In this document: in pieces, positions 16,329 to 24,839 of the stretch | How positions within the stretch are numbered: the first letter of the stretch is position 1 | Layout: each line of letters begins with the position of its first letter | Source: Halorussus pelagicus | Lineage (GTDB): Archaea > Halobacteriota > Halobacteria > Halobacteriales > Haladaptataceae | Length of the DNA: 64,000 bases | Direction: 5' to 3' | Assembly (NCBI RefSeq): GCF_004087835.1 | Contig: NZ_CP035119.1 | Location: 1,736,001 to 1,800,000, forward strand | Program-made: the position numbers and the translations under genes | The notes under the pieces: generated by a model | Seen by the model: the letters and a program-made list of their open reading frames with translations, nothing else | What the model was told of the DNA's origin: nothing | Database searches by the model: none

Positions 16329-16450
16329 ACTCGGACTTCGGACCGGACCCGGAAGGAAGGTACGGTCGAAGACCTACGAGGACTGGGTAGACAACACCTG
16401 CGTTGGGGCAACTGGATAGACGACCCGACGCTCCCGTGAACCTTGATGCC

Positions 16451-16951
16451 TTACAACTCCGGAACGGAAACTTCTTCGTCACTGTCCGGGACGTATTCGA
16501 GTTCGATATTTGGCAGTCCATACTCCCCCGGAGTGAGGTCCGCAAAGTCTTTGTCGTTCGTATACACGGTCGGACTCTCGTTGTAGTATTTCGAGGCGAG
16601 AAGGAGAATAGGTGCGTCTTTCGCTTGAATATCGAGAATCTGCCCGAGAAGCTTGTTGTACTCCTGCTGTCGTTCGAGTTCGAGGTCGTATTCGTAGCGC
16701 TCCGCTTCACTGAAATCCTGTATGATGCAGGAGGTTGCCCGTACCAGTTTGAGAAAGTGACTCATTGCCTCGCTTGTTTCTGGTCCTTGAAGCAGTGTCG
16801 AACGTTCGAATGCCTCTAAAACTTCGTTGACGACGTAGGCGTCGAGAACGATTTCCGTCTCGCAGGAGATCGCGTCCTCGACGAAATTCGCGGCACGGCG
16901 GTTCGTTCCGGTAAATGCGAACACCCAGAGATTAGAGTCGAGAATTCGCAT
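16451..16951 (-). CDS. PIN-domain toxin (VapC-like)
   Basis: The 166-residue protein begins MRILDSNLWVFAF, the start of a PIN nuclease. The acidic residues expected for metal binding are present: Asp5, Glu43 in VVNEVLEAF, Asp112 in QAKDAPILLLA and Asp133/Asp135 in YTNDKDFAD. Such toxins cleave RNA. Its ATG is 7 nt after the stop of a 43-codon ORF (16959-17090) that fits an antitoxin. The segment has a visibly lower GC content than its neighbours, as expected for a transferred module. Confidence 0.85.
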   Translation of the reverse strand: MRILDSNLWVFAFTGTNRRAANFVEDAISCETEIVLDAYVVNEVLEAFERSTLLQGPETSEAMSHFLKLVRATSCIIQDFSEAERYEYDLELERQQEYNKLLGQILDIQAKDAPILLLASKYYNESPTVYTNDKDFADLTPGEYGLPNIELEYVPDSDEEVSVPEL

Positions 16952-16958
16952 TCACCGG

Positions 16959-17090
16959 TTAATCGTCGGCGGTCGGTACCGACTGCTCGTGAGAGGACTC
17001 GTCGTCCGCCAACATCTCATCTACGTCCCACTCGCGGTCCCAATATTTATCCTTAATTTGAGACCACACTTCAGTAGCACTCTCACTCAT
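16959..17090 (-). CDS. small antitoxin partner of the PIN toxin
   Basis: A 43-residue acidic ORF beginning MSESATEVWSQIKDKYWDRE and ending EQSVPTADD lies directly upstream of the PIN gene on the same strand. Its size, order and 7-nt spacing match VapB-type antitoxins; the WDxDEML region resembles the toxin-wrapping tail of short archaeal antitoxins. No DNA-binding fold is evident in so short a protein. A TATA-like TTTTAATAG on the minus strand lies at about 17123-17131, roughly 37 nt before the ATG. Confidence 0.7.
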   Translation of the reverse strand: MSESATEVWSQIKDKYWDREWDVDEMLADDESSHEQSVPTADD

Positions 17091-17186
17091 ACACGTTCAC
17101 TGGGTGATAGTACGCGCTTACAGCTATTAAAAGCTTCAGGAGATGACTCCGACAGGTAGTTTCTTCGCCGGAACGCTAACCGACTG

Positions 17187-18575
17187 CTACAGGGCCTCTG
17201 ACAGCGCCAGCACGCGCTCGGCCAGCGTCTCCGAGTCGGGCGCGAGGACCTTCGTAATCGCCTCTTTTCCGACTTCGCCCCTATCGACCACCGCGACCGG
17301 CGTCCGCCCCGCCGACTCGAACGCCTGCCGCGCGCCCCACTGCATCGTACTCCCCTCGCGTGTTTTCACCTCGCTCGGTTCCGAACCCCGGTCGTACGCC
17401 GCGACGTCCCAGTCCAGCGAGTCGAGCGCGGTCTCCACGTCGGCGTCGAACCGGCAGTTCGCGGCGAAACGCAGGTCGGGGTCGAACTCCCGGCAGGCCA
17501 GCAGGAAACGCGCGACGTGACTCGACGCGCCGAAGCGCACGCCGCGGTTGGGTTTCACGCCCGAGAACGTCCGGGTGATTCGGCCCTCCACCGCCGCCGT
17601 TTCCCCGACTGCCTCGGCGTAGGGCGTCGCGCCGACGACGTTCATTCCAACCTCGGGAACGAGCGCGGACGGGTCCGCCTCGGCGAATTTCCGGACGACT
17701 TCGCGGACTTCCTCGGCGGTCCGCTCGCGCGCCGCGCGATTTCGCATCCCGACGGCGTGATGCACCGCGCCCGGTCCCTCGCCCACGTCGAGGTGGTACC
17801 TGACCGCGCGCTCCAGAAACGCCGCGCTCGCCTCGACAGCCTCCGTGAGCGACTCGCCGCCCGCGAGTCGGGCCGCGATGGCGGCCGAGAGCGTGCATCC
17901 CGACCCGTGGGTCGCCTCGGTATCGATACGGGGATGCTCGAAGGTCCGGACCCCGTCTGGCGTCACCAGCACGTCGCGCACGGTTTCGCCGGGGACGTGC
18001 CCGCCTTTCACGACGGCGGCGTCGGCACCCATCGAGCGCAGGCGCTCGCCCGCCTCGATGGCGGACTCCCGGCCTGCGACTTCCACGTCGGTCAGTACGG
18101 CGGCCTCGTCTGCGTTGGGCGTCACGAGCGCGGCCTCGCTCACGAGGTCGGCGTAGGCATCCTCGGCCGCAGAGTCGAGCAGTCGGTCGCCCGACGCCGC
18201 GACCATCACTGGGTCCACGACGACCGGGAAGTCGGCCGCGGCCGCGCGCTCGGCGACCAGTTCCACGATGTCGGCGTCGGCGAGCATCCCGGTCTTGGCC
18301 GCCCGCACGTCGAAGTCGCCGGTCACGGCGTCGAGTTGCGCCGCGACTTCCTCGGTTGGCAGGACGTGCGTGGACTCGACGCCGCGCGTGTGCTGTGCGG
18401 TGACGGCAGTCACGGCGCTCGTCCCGTAGGCGTCGTGAGCCTCGATGGTTTTCAGGTCGGCCTGCACGCCCGCGCCGCCGCCGGAGTCGCTTCCGGCGAC
18501 GGTGAGCGCGACGGGCATTTCGATGGGGAACGGAATCCGCGTCTCGGTCGGCGGGGAGGCGTCTTCGTCGCTCAT
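17187..18575 (-). CDS. thiDN: bifunctional HMP/HMP-P kinase and thiamine-phosphate synthase (ThiD-ThiN)
   Basis: This thiamine-synthesis enzyme joins two activities. Residues about 18-275 are the ribokinase-fold ThiD, with TVAGSDSGGGAGVQADLKT at the N-terminus, KTGMLAD and the ATP-site anion hole THGSGCTLSAA. Residues about 285-462 are the archaeal ThiN domain, recognisable by VPEVGMNVVGATPYA, GRITRTF and REGSTMQWGARQAF. ThiN replaces ThiE in archaea, coupling HMP-PP to the thiazole phosphate. The ThiD domain could also start at the internal MPVALTVAGSD. The 462-residue length suits the fusion. No riboswitch is apparent in the short upstream gap. Confidence 0.94.
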   Translation of the reverse strand: MSDEDASPPTETRIPFPIEMPVALTVAGSDSGGGAGVQADLKTIEAHDAYGTSAVTAVTAQHTRGVESTHVLPTEEVAAQLDAVTGDFDVRAAKTGMLADADIVELVAERAAAADFPVVVDPVMVAASGDRLLDSAAEDAYADLVSEAALVTPNADEAAVLTDVEVAGRESAIEAGERLRSMGADAAVVKGGHVPGETVRDVLVTPDGVRTFEHPRIDTEATHGSGCTLSAAIAARLAGGESLTEAVEASAAFLERAVRYHLDVGEGPGAVHHAVGMRNRAARERTAEEVREVVRKFAEADPSALVPEVGMNVVGATPYAEAVGETAAVEGRITRTFSGVKPNRGVRFGASSHVARFLLACREFDPDLRFAANCRFDADVETALDSLDWDVAAYDRGSEPSEVKTREGSTMQWGARQAFESAGRTPVAVVDRGEVGKEAITKVLAPDSETLAERVLALSEAL

Positions 18576-18661
18576 TACTAGCTGGTAAAACTTAGTGGTA
18601 CTTCAAGGTGGCTGGTCGGAGTGGGGGTTCCGCCACCGATTCGAGAGACGAGGCTGACCGG

Positions 18662-19084
18662 CTACTCCGGTCCTTCGTCCGCCGACTTTCGACCGATTAC
18701 GCCGACCGACAGCAGGAGACCGCCCACTCCGAGAACCGGCGAGAAGAACACTATTCCGCCGACGCTACTGAGCGAGAGCGCGACGAACCCGACCCACGCG
18801 GCGACGAGGCACGCACCGACCCCGCCGAGCGCGACCGAGACGACCCGCGAGCGCCGCGAGAGCGCAAGCAGGGGTCGTCTCAGGCCGACGAGGACGAGCA
18901 ACGCGCCCAGTCCCGCGAGCCATATCCAGTCGATGCCGCCGAGGAACGAATCGACCGCCGGGACGGTGTCGGGGGTATACGACGCCGAGAAGAGCGCCGA
19001 GACCGACCAGTAGAGCAGGAACGCTCCGGAGAGTCCGGCGAGAGTTGAAACAGCGCGTCGTCGGCGTCTTTGGAGGGGAAACAT
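18662..19084 (-). CDS. four-helix membrane protein, unknown function
   Basis: A 140-residue protein starting MFPLQRRRRRAVSTLAG has four hydrophobic segments: LSGAFLLYWSVSALF, WIWLAGLGALLVLVG, VVSVALGGVGACLVAAWVGFVAL and VGGIVFFSPVLGVGGLLLSVG. The Arg-rich N-terminus should face the cytoplasm. The start at 19084 is preferred because the codons upstream are not membrane-like and an AT-rich promoter-like stretch (TTTATTTTGG) begins immediately upstream. The family is not recognised. Confidence 0.7.
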   Translation of the reverse strand: MFPLQRRRRRAVSTLAGLSGAFLLYWSVSALFSASYTPDTVPAVDSFLGGIDWIWLAGLGALLVLVGLRRPLLALSRRSRVVSVALGGVGACLVAAWVGFVALSLSSVGGIVFFSPVLGVGGLLLSVGVIGRKSADEGPE

Positions 19085-19204
19085 GCGTTTATTTTGGTTA
19101 GTTTCCGGGGTAGTTAACGATGGTTGCTGTGTCACCACTCGGCGCACGTCCGCTCGGCTTCTGGCTGGGTATTCTCCGCTTCGCTCACGCTCGTATGGAC
19201 GCCC

Positions 19205-19211
19205 TTTTAAG
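19205..19211 (+). promoter_or_regulatory. TATA box of the Nog1-like GTPase gene
   Basis: TTTTAAG is centred 27 nt before the ATG at 19235, implying a leaderless transcript. Confidence 0.7.
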
Positions 19212-19234
19212 CCCGCGAGACCCTACATATCTCT

Positions 19235-20200
19235 ATGATTTTCGAGAACCTGCCGACGACACCTACGTCGGAGGAACTCATCGACAAAGCCTTCTCGCGG
19301 GCCGCACGCGCCGGTCGGGCCAAGAGCGGGTCGGAGGCCCAGCAGTCGATGCTCCAGACCGCTTCTAACATCCTGAGCGACAACTTGCAGAACGTGGCCG
19401 CCGAGTGGCCCGATTTCGACGACGTTCATCCGTTCTACTACGAGTTGGCGGACGCCATCGTTGACGTGGACGAACTGCGCCAGAGTCTCTCGGAGATTCA
19501 GTGGGCGAGTCGCAAGACCCACAACATCGGCCGGGAGTATCAGGGCAAACTCACGGGCGACGCCGACGCCGACCGCAAGATTCGCAAGCAGGGGTTCGCC
19601 CGCCTCGCCGACATCGTGGAGGAAGTCGAGGACGACCTCCTGCGAATCGGCGACGCCCACCAAGACCTCCGGCGACTCCCCGAAATCGACCCCGAAGAAC
19701 CGACCGTCGTGGTCGCTGGCTACCCCAACGTCGGCAAGTCATCGTTCGTCAACGAGGTCACGAACGCCCGGAACGAAATCGCCGAATACCCCTTCACGAC
19801 CAAGGGCGTCCGCGTCGGCCACTTCGAGAAGGACCACATCCGGTACCAAATCGTGGACACGCCCGGCCTGCTCGACCGCCCCGAGGACGAGCGCAACGAC
19901 ATCGAGAATCAGGCGGTTTCGGCCCTCACGCACCTCGCGGACGCCATCGTCTTCGTTGTGGACGCCAGCGGCTACTGTGGCTACCCCATCGACGCGCAAC
20001 TCGAACTCCGGGACGCCCTCGCCGAGCGATTCGGCGACGTGGACGTGCTGACAGTCTGCAACAAGTCGGACCTCTCGACGGACGTGGAGGCCGACGCCTA
20101 CATGAGCGTCGAGAACGGCGAGAACGTTGACGACGTACTCGACGCCGCCGTGGACGCGACCGGATACGAACCGGAACTGCCCTTCGAGGACCGAGACTGA
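19235..20200 (+). CDS. Nog1-like GTPase
   Basis: A 321-residue OBG/Nog1-type GTPase. Residues 1-150 form the N-terminal helical domain typical of Nog1. The G domain follows with G1 GYPNVGKSS, switch region YPFTTKGVRVGHF, G3 DTPGLLDRP and G4 NKSD. Eukaryotic Nog1 acts in 60S ribosome assembly; the archaeal homologues are presumed to assist large-subunit maturation. The C-terminus is short, lacking the long eukaryotic extension. Start choice is supported by the TATA box 27 nt upstream. Confidence 0.92.
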   Translation: MIFENLPTTPTSEELIDKAFSRAARAGRAKSGSEAQQSMLQTASNILSDNLQNVAAEWPDFDDVHPFYYELADAIVDVDELRQSLSEIQWASRKTHNIGREYQGKLTGDADADRKIRKQGFARLADIVEEVEDDLLRIGDAHQDLRRLPEIDPEEPTVVVAGYPNVGKSSFVNEVTNARNEIAEYPFTTKGVRVGHFEKDHIRYQIVDTPGLLDRPEDERNDIENQAVSALTHLADAIVFVVDASGYCGYPIDAQLELRDALAERFGDVDVLTVCNKSDLSTDVEADAYMSVENGENVDDVLDAAVDATGYEPELPFEDRD

Positions 20201-20225
20201 TAGGCGCACGGCTCGAATTATTACG

Positions 20226-21545
20226 CTACGCTTCCTGAGTGGGCCTCGCCAGCGACGACTGCGACGAACTGGCGACCTCGTAGTCCACGAAGTGAACTCG
20301 GACCGAGGGGTTCTGACCGGTCGCGGTGCTGAGGCGTCGCTGAAGGCGAGTCGCCAGTCCGGGATACTCGCCATCGGACGTGCGACTGATGGTGACGGTA
20401 ACCGTCTCGGACTCGAACCACGGCCCGCTGAACGCGTACTCGGTGTTGGTCGAGACGTAGGTGAGATTCGCGTACTCCGAGTTGTCGAGGACCGAACTCA
20501 CCTCCTGATTCACCGTTCGCTCGTAGGTGATTTGCTGGTAGGTGGCAGTCCCGGTCCCGGCAACGACGACGAGCAGCGCCACCACCCCCAGTACGAACGT
20601 CGCGGTACTCGTGGAGTCGCGGGGGGTCAACAGACCGCGGTCGAACCCGTTGGGGCGGTAGCCGAGATACCCGAGCGTGACGAACGCGGCGACGTTGATT
20701 GCCAGTATCGAGATGAGCAAGAGCAACAGCGACCCGGCGGCGATTACGGGGTAGCCCCAGACGACGGCGATGCCGACGGTCCCGGCGGCCGGAATCAGCG
20801 CCGCGGCTATCATGACGCCGATGAGCGAGGTCGGTCCCTTCGTCGATAGTCCGAACGCCGACGCCGCCCCGGCGGCGAGACCGACCGCGATAGTCATCAG
20901 TCCCGGCGCGACGCGCGAACTAATCTGGCCGAGCGCGGTGATCTCCAGCGGCGGAACGAACGCGAACGTCTTGAGGAGGTAGCCGAACACCAGCGCGCTG
21001 CCGACGGCGACGACGATTCCGACCGCCTGCAACCAGATACTGTCCCTGAGCATCTCCCGGTCGCCGGTCACGCCGCCGACGGCCGCGGTCAGTACCGGTC
21101 CGACGAACGGCGCGATGACCATCGAACCCACCACGACCGCGGGCGAGTTGACAAGCAACCCCGCGGTGGCGATGATGGCGCTCAGGAATATCATCCAGAC
21201 GAAGGAGTTCCGGTCGTGGGCCATGTCGCGGGCCTTCGACCGGAGTTCTTTCCGAGTCAGCGGGTCGAAGTCGTTGGCGTATCTGTTCTCTAAGCGCTCC
21301 ATGTTCGGCGTCGAAGCGGTCTCGGCGTTCGCCATCACGGTGTAGTCTTCTTCTTCGAGTCCGGCGTCCCGGAGCGCGTCCATCACGTCGCCGACGCCGT
21401 CGCTCGGGAGCGGAAACTCCACGAGGACCTCCTCGCTCGCCCGCCCGTCGGTTCCGAGGACGGCGTAGTCGATGTCTTTCTCGTCGAGCGCATCGAGAAT
21501 CGATTCGCGGCGCTCGGCCGGAACCAGAACGTGGATGAGTCGCAC
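20226..21545 (-). CDS. DUF389 (TIGR00341 family) membrane protein 1
   Basis: The 439-residue protein has an N-terminal soluble ACT-like alpha/beta domain (RLIHVLVPAERRESILDAL) followed by the DUF389 membrane domain, with signature blocks NSPAVVVGSMVIAPFVGPV and ALIPAAGTVGIAVVWG, and a C-terminal soluble tail. The GTG start at 21545 aligns it with the paralog encoded at 22502-23803; the frame continues upstream but without homology. The function of DUF389 is not established. The gene is separated from that paralog only by a SIMPL-domain lipoprotein gene on the same strand. Confidence 0.88.
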   Translation of the reverse strand: MRLIHVLVPAERRESILDALDEKDIDYAVLGTDGRASEEVLVEFPLPSDGVGDVMDALRDAGLEEEDYTVMANAETASTPNMERLENRYANDFDPLTRKELRSKARDMAHDRNSFVWMIFLSAIIATAGLLVNSPAVVVGSMVIAPFVGPVLTAAVGGVTGDREMLRDSIWLQAVGIVVAVGSALVFGYLLKTFAFVPPLEITALGQISSRVAPGLMTIAVGLAAGAASAFGLSTKGPTSLIGVMIAAALIPAAGTVGIAVVWGYPVIAAGSLLLLLISILAINVAAFVTLGYLGYRPNGFDRGLLTPRDSTSTATFVLGVVALLVVVAGTGTATYQQITYERTVNQEVSSVLDNSEYANLTYVSTNTEYAFSGPWFESETVTVTISRTSDGEYPGLATRLQRRLSTATGQNPSVRVHFVDYEVASSSQSSLARPTQEA

Positions 21546-21646
21546 ACGGGAGCCACGCGAGTGCAGAAGAAAAGGATTCAGGCCGCAAGGCAAGCGACCG
21601 CGGGCCGCAGTCGCTGGCGTCGTCTGCGTGGCTCGGAGTGGATTCC

Positions 21647-22396
21647 TTATCCTGTCGCGTTGTACGTCACCGACACCTGCGCCGTGACGGTGACGGGACC
21701 GGACTCGATGCTGGTCCCGGCGTCGCCCGCGACATCGGCGGTCAGCGACTCGGTCCGGATGGGGCTGAAACCAACGTCGCTAGTCGTCGCGGTGTGAACG
21801 CCCGAAACGGTTAGATTCGCGCTCTCGGCGATAACGTCGGCGTCGGCGCGGGCGTTGTCCATCGCGTCGCGGAGCGCATCCGCGCGGACTTCCTGTTTGC
21901 GCTCCTCGGAGAGCGTGAGCTGGACGCTATCGACGCGGTCGGCACCGTTCGAGACCGCGGTGTCGATGATGCCCCCTGCACGAGACACGTTCGAGAGGGT
22001 AATCTCGAAAGCGTGGACCCCCTCGAACCCGGCCGCTCGGCGCTCGCCGTTCTCCTCGCGGTACCGCTGGTCGATGCTGTACTGGACGGTTCGAATTCGG
22101 TCGTCGGCGACGCCAGCGTTTCGGAGCGCCTCCTGCATCTGTGTCGCGTTCTGCGCGAGTCGCTCCCGGACCGCGTTGGCGTCGTCGTCGCTGGCGACGA
22201 CGGCGACCTGTAGGACGGCTTGGTCGGGTTCGGCCGCGGCCTGCCCGGACGCCGAGACGCCGATGGTCTCGCTGCCGCTGTCTCCCTGTTCGGTCTGTGC
22301 GTTCGCGCTCTCCGTCGGATTGAGACTGCCAGCGCATCCGGCAGTCACCAACAGGAGCGCGACACCCACCGTTGCAAGTAGTTTCCTCGACATCAT
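21647..22396 (-). CDS. SIMPL-domain (DUF541) lipoprotein
   Basis: The 249-residue product begins with a signal peptide ending in the lipobox VTAGC (MMSRKLLATVGVALLLVTAGC), so it should be lipid-anchored on the outer face of the membrane. The mature part is a SIMPL/DUF541 (BP26-like) domain: ETIGVSASGQAAAEPDQAVLQ, a conserved QYSIDQRY strand and VTVTAQVSVTYN at the end. The same fold forms oligomeric channels in bacterial BP26. It lies between two DUF389 membrane-protein genes on the same strand, which suggests a joint envelope role. Confidence 0.9.
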   Translation of the reverse strand: MMSRKLLATVGVALLLVTAGCAGSLNPTESANAQTEQGDSGSETIGVSASGQAAAEPDQAVLQVAVVASDDDANAVRERLAQNATQMQEALRNAGVADDRIRTVQYSIDQRYREENGERRAAGFEGVHAFEITLSNVSRAGGIIDTAVSNGADRVDSVQLTLSEERKQEVRADALRDAMDNARADADVIAESANLTVSGVHTATTSDVGFSPIRTESLTADVAGDAGTSIESGPVTVTAQVSVTYNATG

Positions 22397-22501
22397 TTCG
22401 CGGTACGCCGCCGCCCGGCAAAAACCTCTCCAAGAGTGAAACAGCGGTTTGACCTATCGGGCGGCGCGTGCCTGCACCGACTGTTCGCGCGCTCGCCCAA
22501 C

Positions 22502-23803
22502 CTATCCGGCGTCGTCGTACTCGACGTATCTGACCTGCACATCGACGTTCTGGTCGGTATTGCGGTTGATGCGCTGGCCCAACCGCTCGGCGAGACCGGG
22601 GTACTTCTCGCCGGGCGGACGCCCGACGGTGACGACGACGCTCTTCGACTGGTCGAACGGGAGCGTGCCGCCCTCCTCGAACTCCATGCCGAAGAGTCGG
22701 GCCTCCTCGTAGGGAGTCCCCTCTTCGCCGAGGACCCCCGACACCTCCTCTTGGGCCTGATTCTGGAACGTCGCGTTCTGGATGCTGGTGAAGGTGACGC
22801 CGCCGAGGAACAGCGATAGCAGAGCGATCAGGGCCACGAGGACGCCGATGCGCTTGAACAGCGCCGAGCGCGTCTCGCTGCGCTCGAACCAGTTTTTCGG
22901 TCGGTAGCCCAGATACCAGAGGACGACCAGTCCCGCGAGGTTTATCGAGAAGATGTTGATGAGGACGAGAACCAGCGAACTGACCGCCGCGAGCGGTTGT
23001 TGCCACGCGATGGCGATGCCGACCGCGGCGGCGGGCGGGACGAGCGCCGCGGCGATCATGACGCCGACGATGGCGACCGAGACGCCCGACGCGAGGCTCA
23101 GGACGCCCGCCGCGCCCGCGCCGAGCGCGACCGCAAGCGAGAGGAAATCCGGCGTTAGCCTGCCGCTGACCTGCGAGATGTCGAGGATGTCGGTCCCCGG
23201 TGGTACGAGAAAGCCGTACCGCACGAGGACCGCGAAGATGGTTGCCGACGCGATGGCCGCGAACCCGCCGAGGAACTGGTACTTGACCCCCCGACGGAAC
23301 AGCTGTCGGTCGCCGAGAACAGTCCCGACGCTCGCACCCATCGCCGGGCCGATGAGCGGCGCGATGACCATCGACCCGACGACGACCGCCGGGGAGTCCA
23401 ACAGCATTCCGGCGGTGGCGACGACCGCGCTGATGACGGTCATCGCCACGAACGTCGGGAACTCCGGAGTCATCTCGCGGGCTTCGGTCCGAATCTCCTC
23501 GCGGGCGATGGTCGAGGTGTCGTCGTTCTCCTCGGCGAATCGCTGTTCGAGTTCCTCATACTGGCGGGAGGTGTCGGTCTCGGCGTCGATGATGACCGCG
23601 TGGGGGTCCTCGCCGAGTCCGGCGTCCTGTAGCCTGTCGAGAATCGGCTGGACGGCGGCCGTCGGGAGCGGGAAGTACGCGATGGCGGTGTACTCCCGAC
23701 CGCTGGTCTCGTCAGTCAGCATGTAATCGACGCCCTCCTCTTCGAGGACGTTGGCGACTAACTCTCGCTTGCCCGCCGGAATTGAAACCTGCACGAGCCG
23801 CAT
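22502..23803 (-). CDS. DUF389 (TIGR00341 family) membrane protein 2
   Basis: A 433-residue paralog of the DUF389 protein encoded at 20226-21545. It starts MRLVQVSIPAGKRELVANVL, has the same soluble N-terminal domain, then DUF389 blocks DSPAVVVGSMVIAPLIGPAMG and AALVPPAAAVGIAIAW, and a soluble C-terminal domain (DVQVRYVEYDDAG). A TATA-like element on the minus strand (CTTATTTACC, about 23831-23840) is about 30 nt from the ATG. It is probably the first gene of the DUF389-SIMPL-DUF389 group. Confidence 0.88.
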   Translation of the reverse strand: MRLVQVSIPAGKRELVANVLEEEGVDYMLTDETSGREYTAIAYFPLPTAAVQPILDRLQDAGLGEDPHAVIIDAETDTSRQYEELEQRFAEENDDTSTIAREEIRTEAREMTPEFPTFVAMTVISAVVATAGMLLDSPAVVVGSMVIAPLIGPAMGASVGTVLGDRQLFRRGVKYQFLGGFAAIASATIFAVLVRYGFLVPPGTDILDISQVSGRLTPDFLSLAVALGAGAAGVLSLASGVSVAIVGVMIAAALVPPAAAVGIAIAWQQPLAAVSSLVLVLINIFSINLAGLVVLWYLGYRPKNWFERSETRSALFKRIGVLVALIALLSLFLGGVTFTSIQNATFQNQAQEEVSGVLGEEGTPYEEARLFGMEFEEGGTLPFDQSKSVVVTVGRPPGEKYPGLAERLGQRINRNTDQNVDVQVRYVEYDDAG

Positions 23804-23931
23804 ATGCTTCGAGATGACACGGAAGGGGTAAATAAGTCGCGGGACGGGGACAACGGCGGGTTTCGAGGGGGTTTACCGGGCGTCGGAATCGTGAGTTGAA
23901 AGTGGCCACGGGATGCGCCGCGAACGCGGTT

Positions 23932-23963
23932 GCGGTTCTGCGCCGTCGCGGTTCTGCGCCGTC
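23932..23963. repeat. 16-bp tandem duplication
   Basis: GCGGTTCTGCGCCGTC occurs twice in perfect tandem (23932-23947 and 23948-23963) in the 307-nt divergent gap between the DUF389 gene and engB. The rest of this gap holds only the two TATA-like elements of the flanking genes. Confidence 0.8.
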
Positions 23964-24110
23964 GCAGTGCGGTCGCGGTCTAATTGCTCACGCCTAAAGC
24001 TAGCGCCTCGCCGGTTGCGGTCGTGTCCGCCGACTCTTCGTCCGAGTCGGACTCGCCTGCTCGGACTCACAGAACCTCACCGTTAAAACCCGTGGCGACT
24101 ACGTATCGGT

Positions 24111-24731
24111 ATGTTCGAGAGTCGCCCGAACCGCGACGCCGAAGTCGTCTTCGTCGGCCGGTCGAACGTCGGCAAGTCCACGCTCATGCGGGAAATCACC
24201 GGCCACACCTTCGACACGGGGAGCAAGCCCGGCGTCACGCGCTCGCCCAACCACTACGACTGGGCCAGCGAAGACTTCGTGCTGTCGGACCTGCCGGGGT
24301 TCGGCTTCATGTCCGGCGTCCCCGAAGAGCAACGCGAGCAAATAAAGACGAACATCGTACGCTACGTCGAGGACAACGCCGACAAGATTCTGGTCGGGAT
24401 TCTCGTCGTGGACGGCAAGAGCGCGGTGGACATCATCGACCGCCACTCGGGCGAGGACGAGATTCCCTACGACGTGGAAATGTTCTACTTCCTCCGGGAC
24501 GTTGGCATTCCGACCGTCGTCGCGGTCAACAAGATGGACAAGGTGGACGACGAGGACGAGCGCCTGAACGAACTCGCCGACCGACTCGGACTCCACCCGC
24601 CGTGGAAGCAGTGGCAGGACACCATCGCGCCGATTAGCGCCAAGCGGGGGAACATCGACGCGCTGAACGAGGCGGTCAAAGACCACCTCCACGAAGCCAA
24701 GCGCGACGACCTGATGAAGTTCTTCTCGTGA
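24111..24731 (+). CDS. engB: EngB-type GTP-binding protein
   Basis: A 206-residue TrmE-Era-EngA-EngB-Septin GTPase. Motifs: G1 GRSNVGKST, switch [17 protein letters not shown]3 [12 protein letters not shown]4 NKMDKVDD and G5 ISAKRG. EngB proteins are ribosome-assembly factors in bacteria; haloarchaeal copies are annotated the same way. TTAAAAC at about 24083-24089 lies about 25 nt before the ATG, consistent with a leaderless transcript. Confidence 0.92.
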   Translation: MFESRPNRDAEVVFVGRSNVGKSTLMREITGHTFDTGSKPGVTRSPNHYDWASEDFVLSDLPGFGFMSGVPEEQREQIKTNIVRYVEDNADKILVGILVVDGKSAVDIIDRHSGEDEIPYDVEMFYFLRDVGIPTVVAVNKMDKVDDEDERLNELADRLGLHPPWKQWQDTIAPISAKRGNIDALNEAVKDHLHEAKRDDLMKFFS

Positions 24732-24839
24732 CGAGTGTGGCGGCGGAGTTCTGTTCGTAACTGCGGACGGTCTGTTCTCTCTTTTTCGAACACGATAACA
24801 GGATTCTTTAAGGGACTATCCACACCTCTTCGGAATAAG

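Noticed and set aside
18576-18661. Possible TPP riboswitch upstream of the thiD-thiN gene
   Set aside because: The gap is under 90 nt and lacks the CUGAGA-type thi-box core; no riboswitch can be supported.
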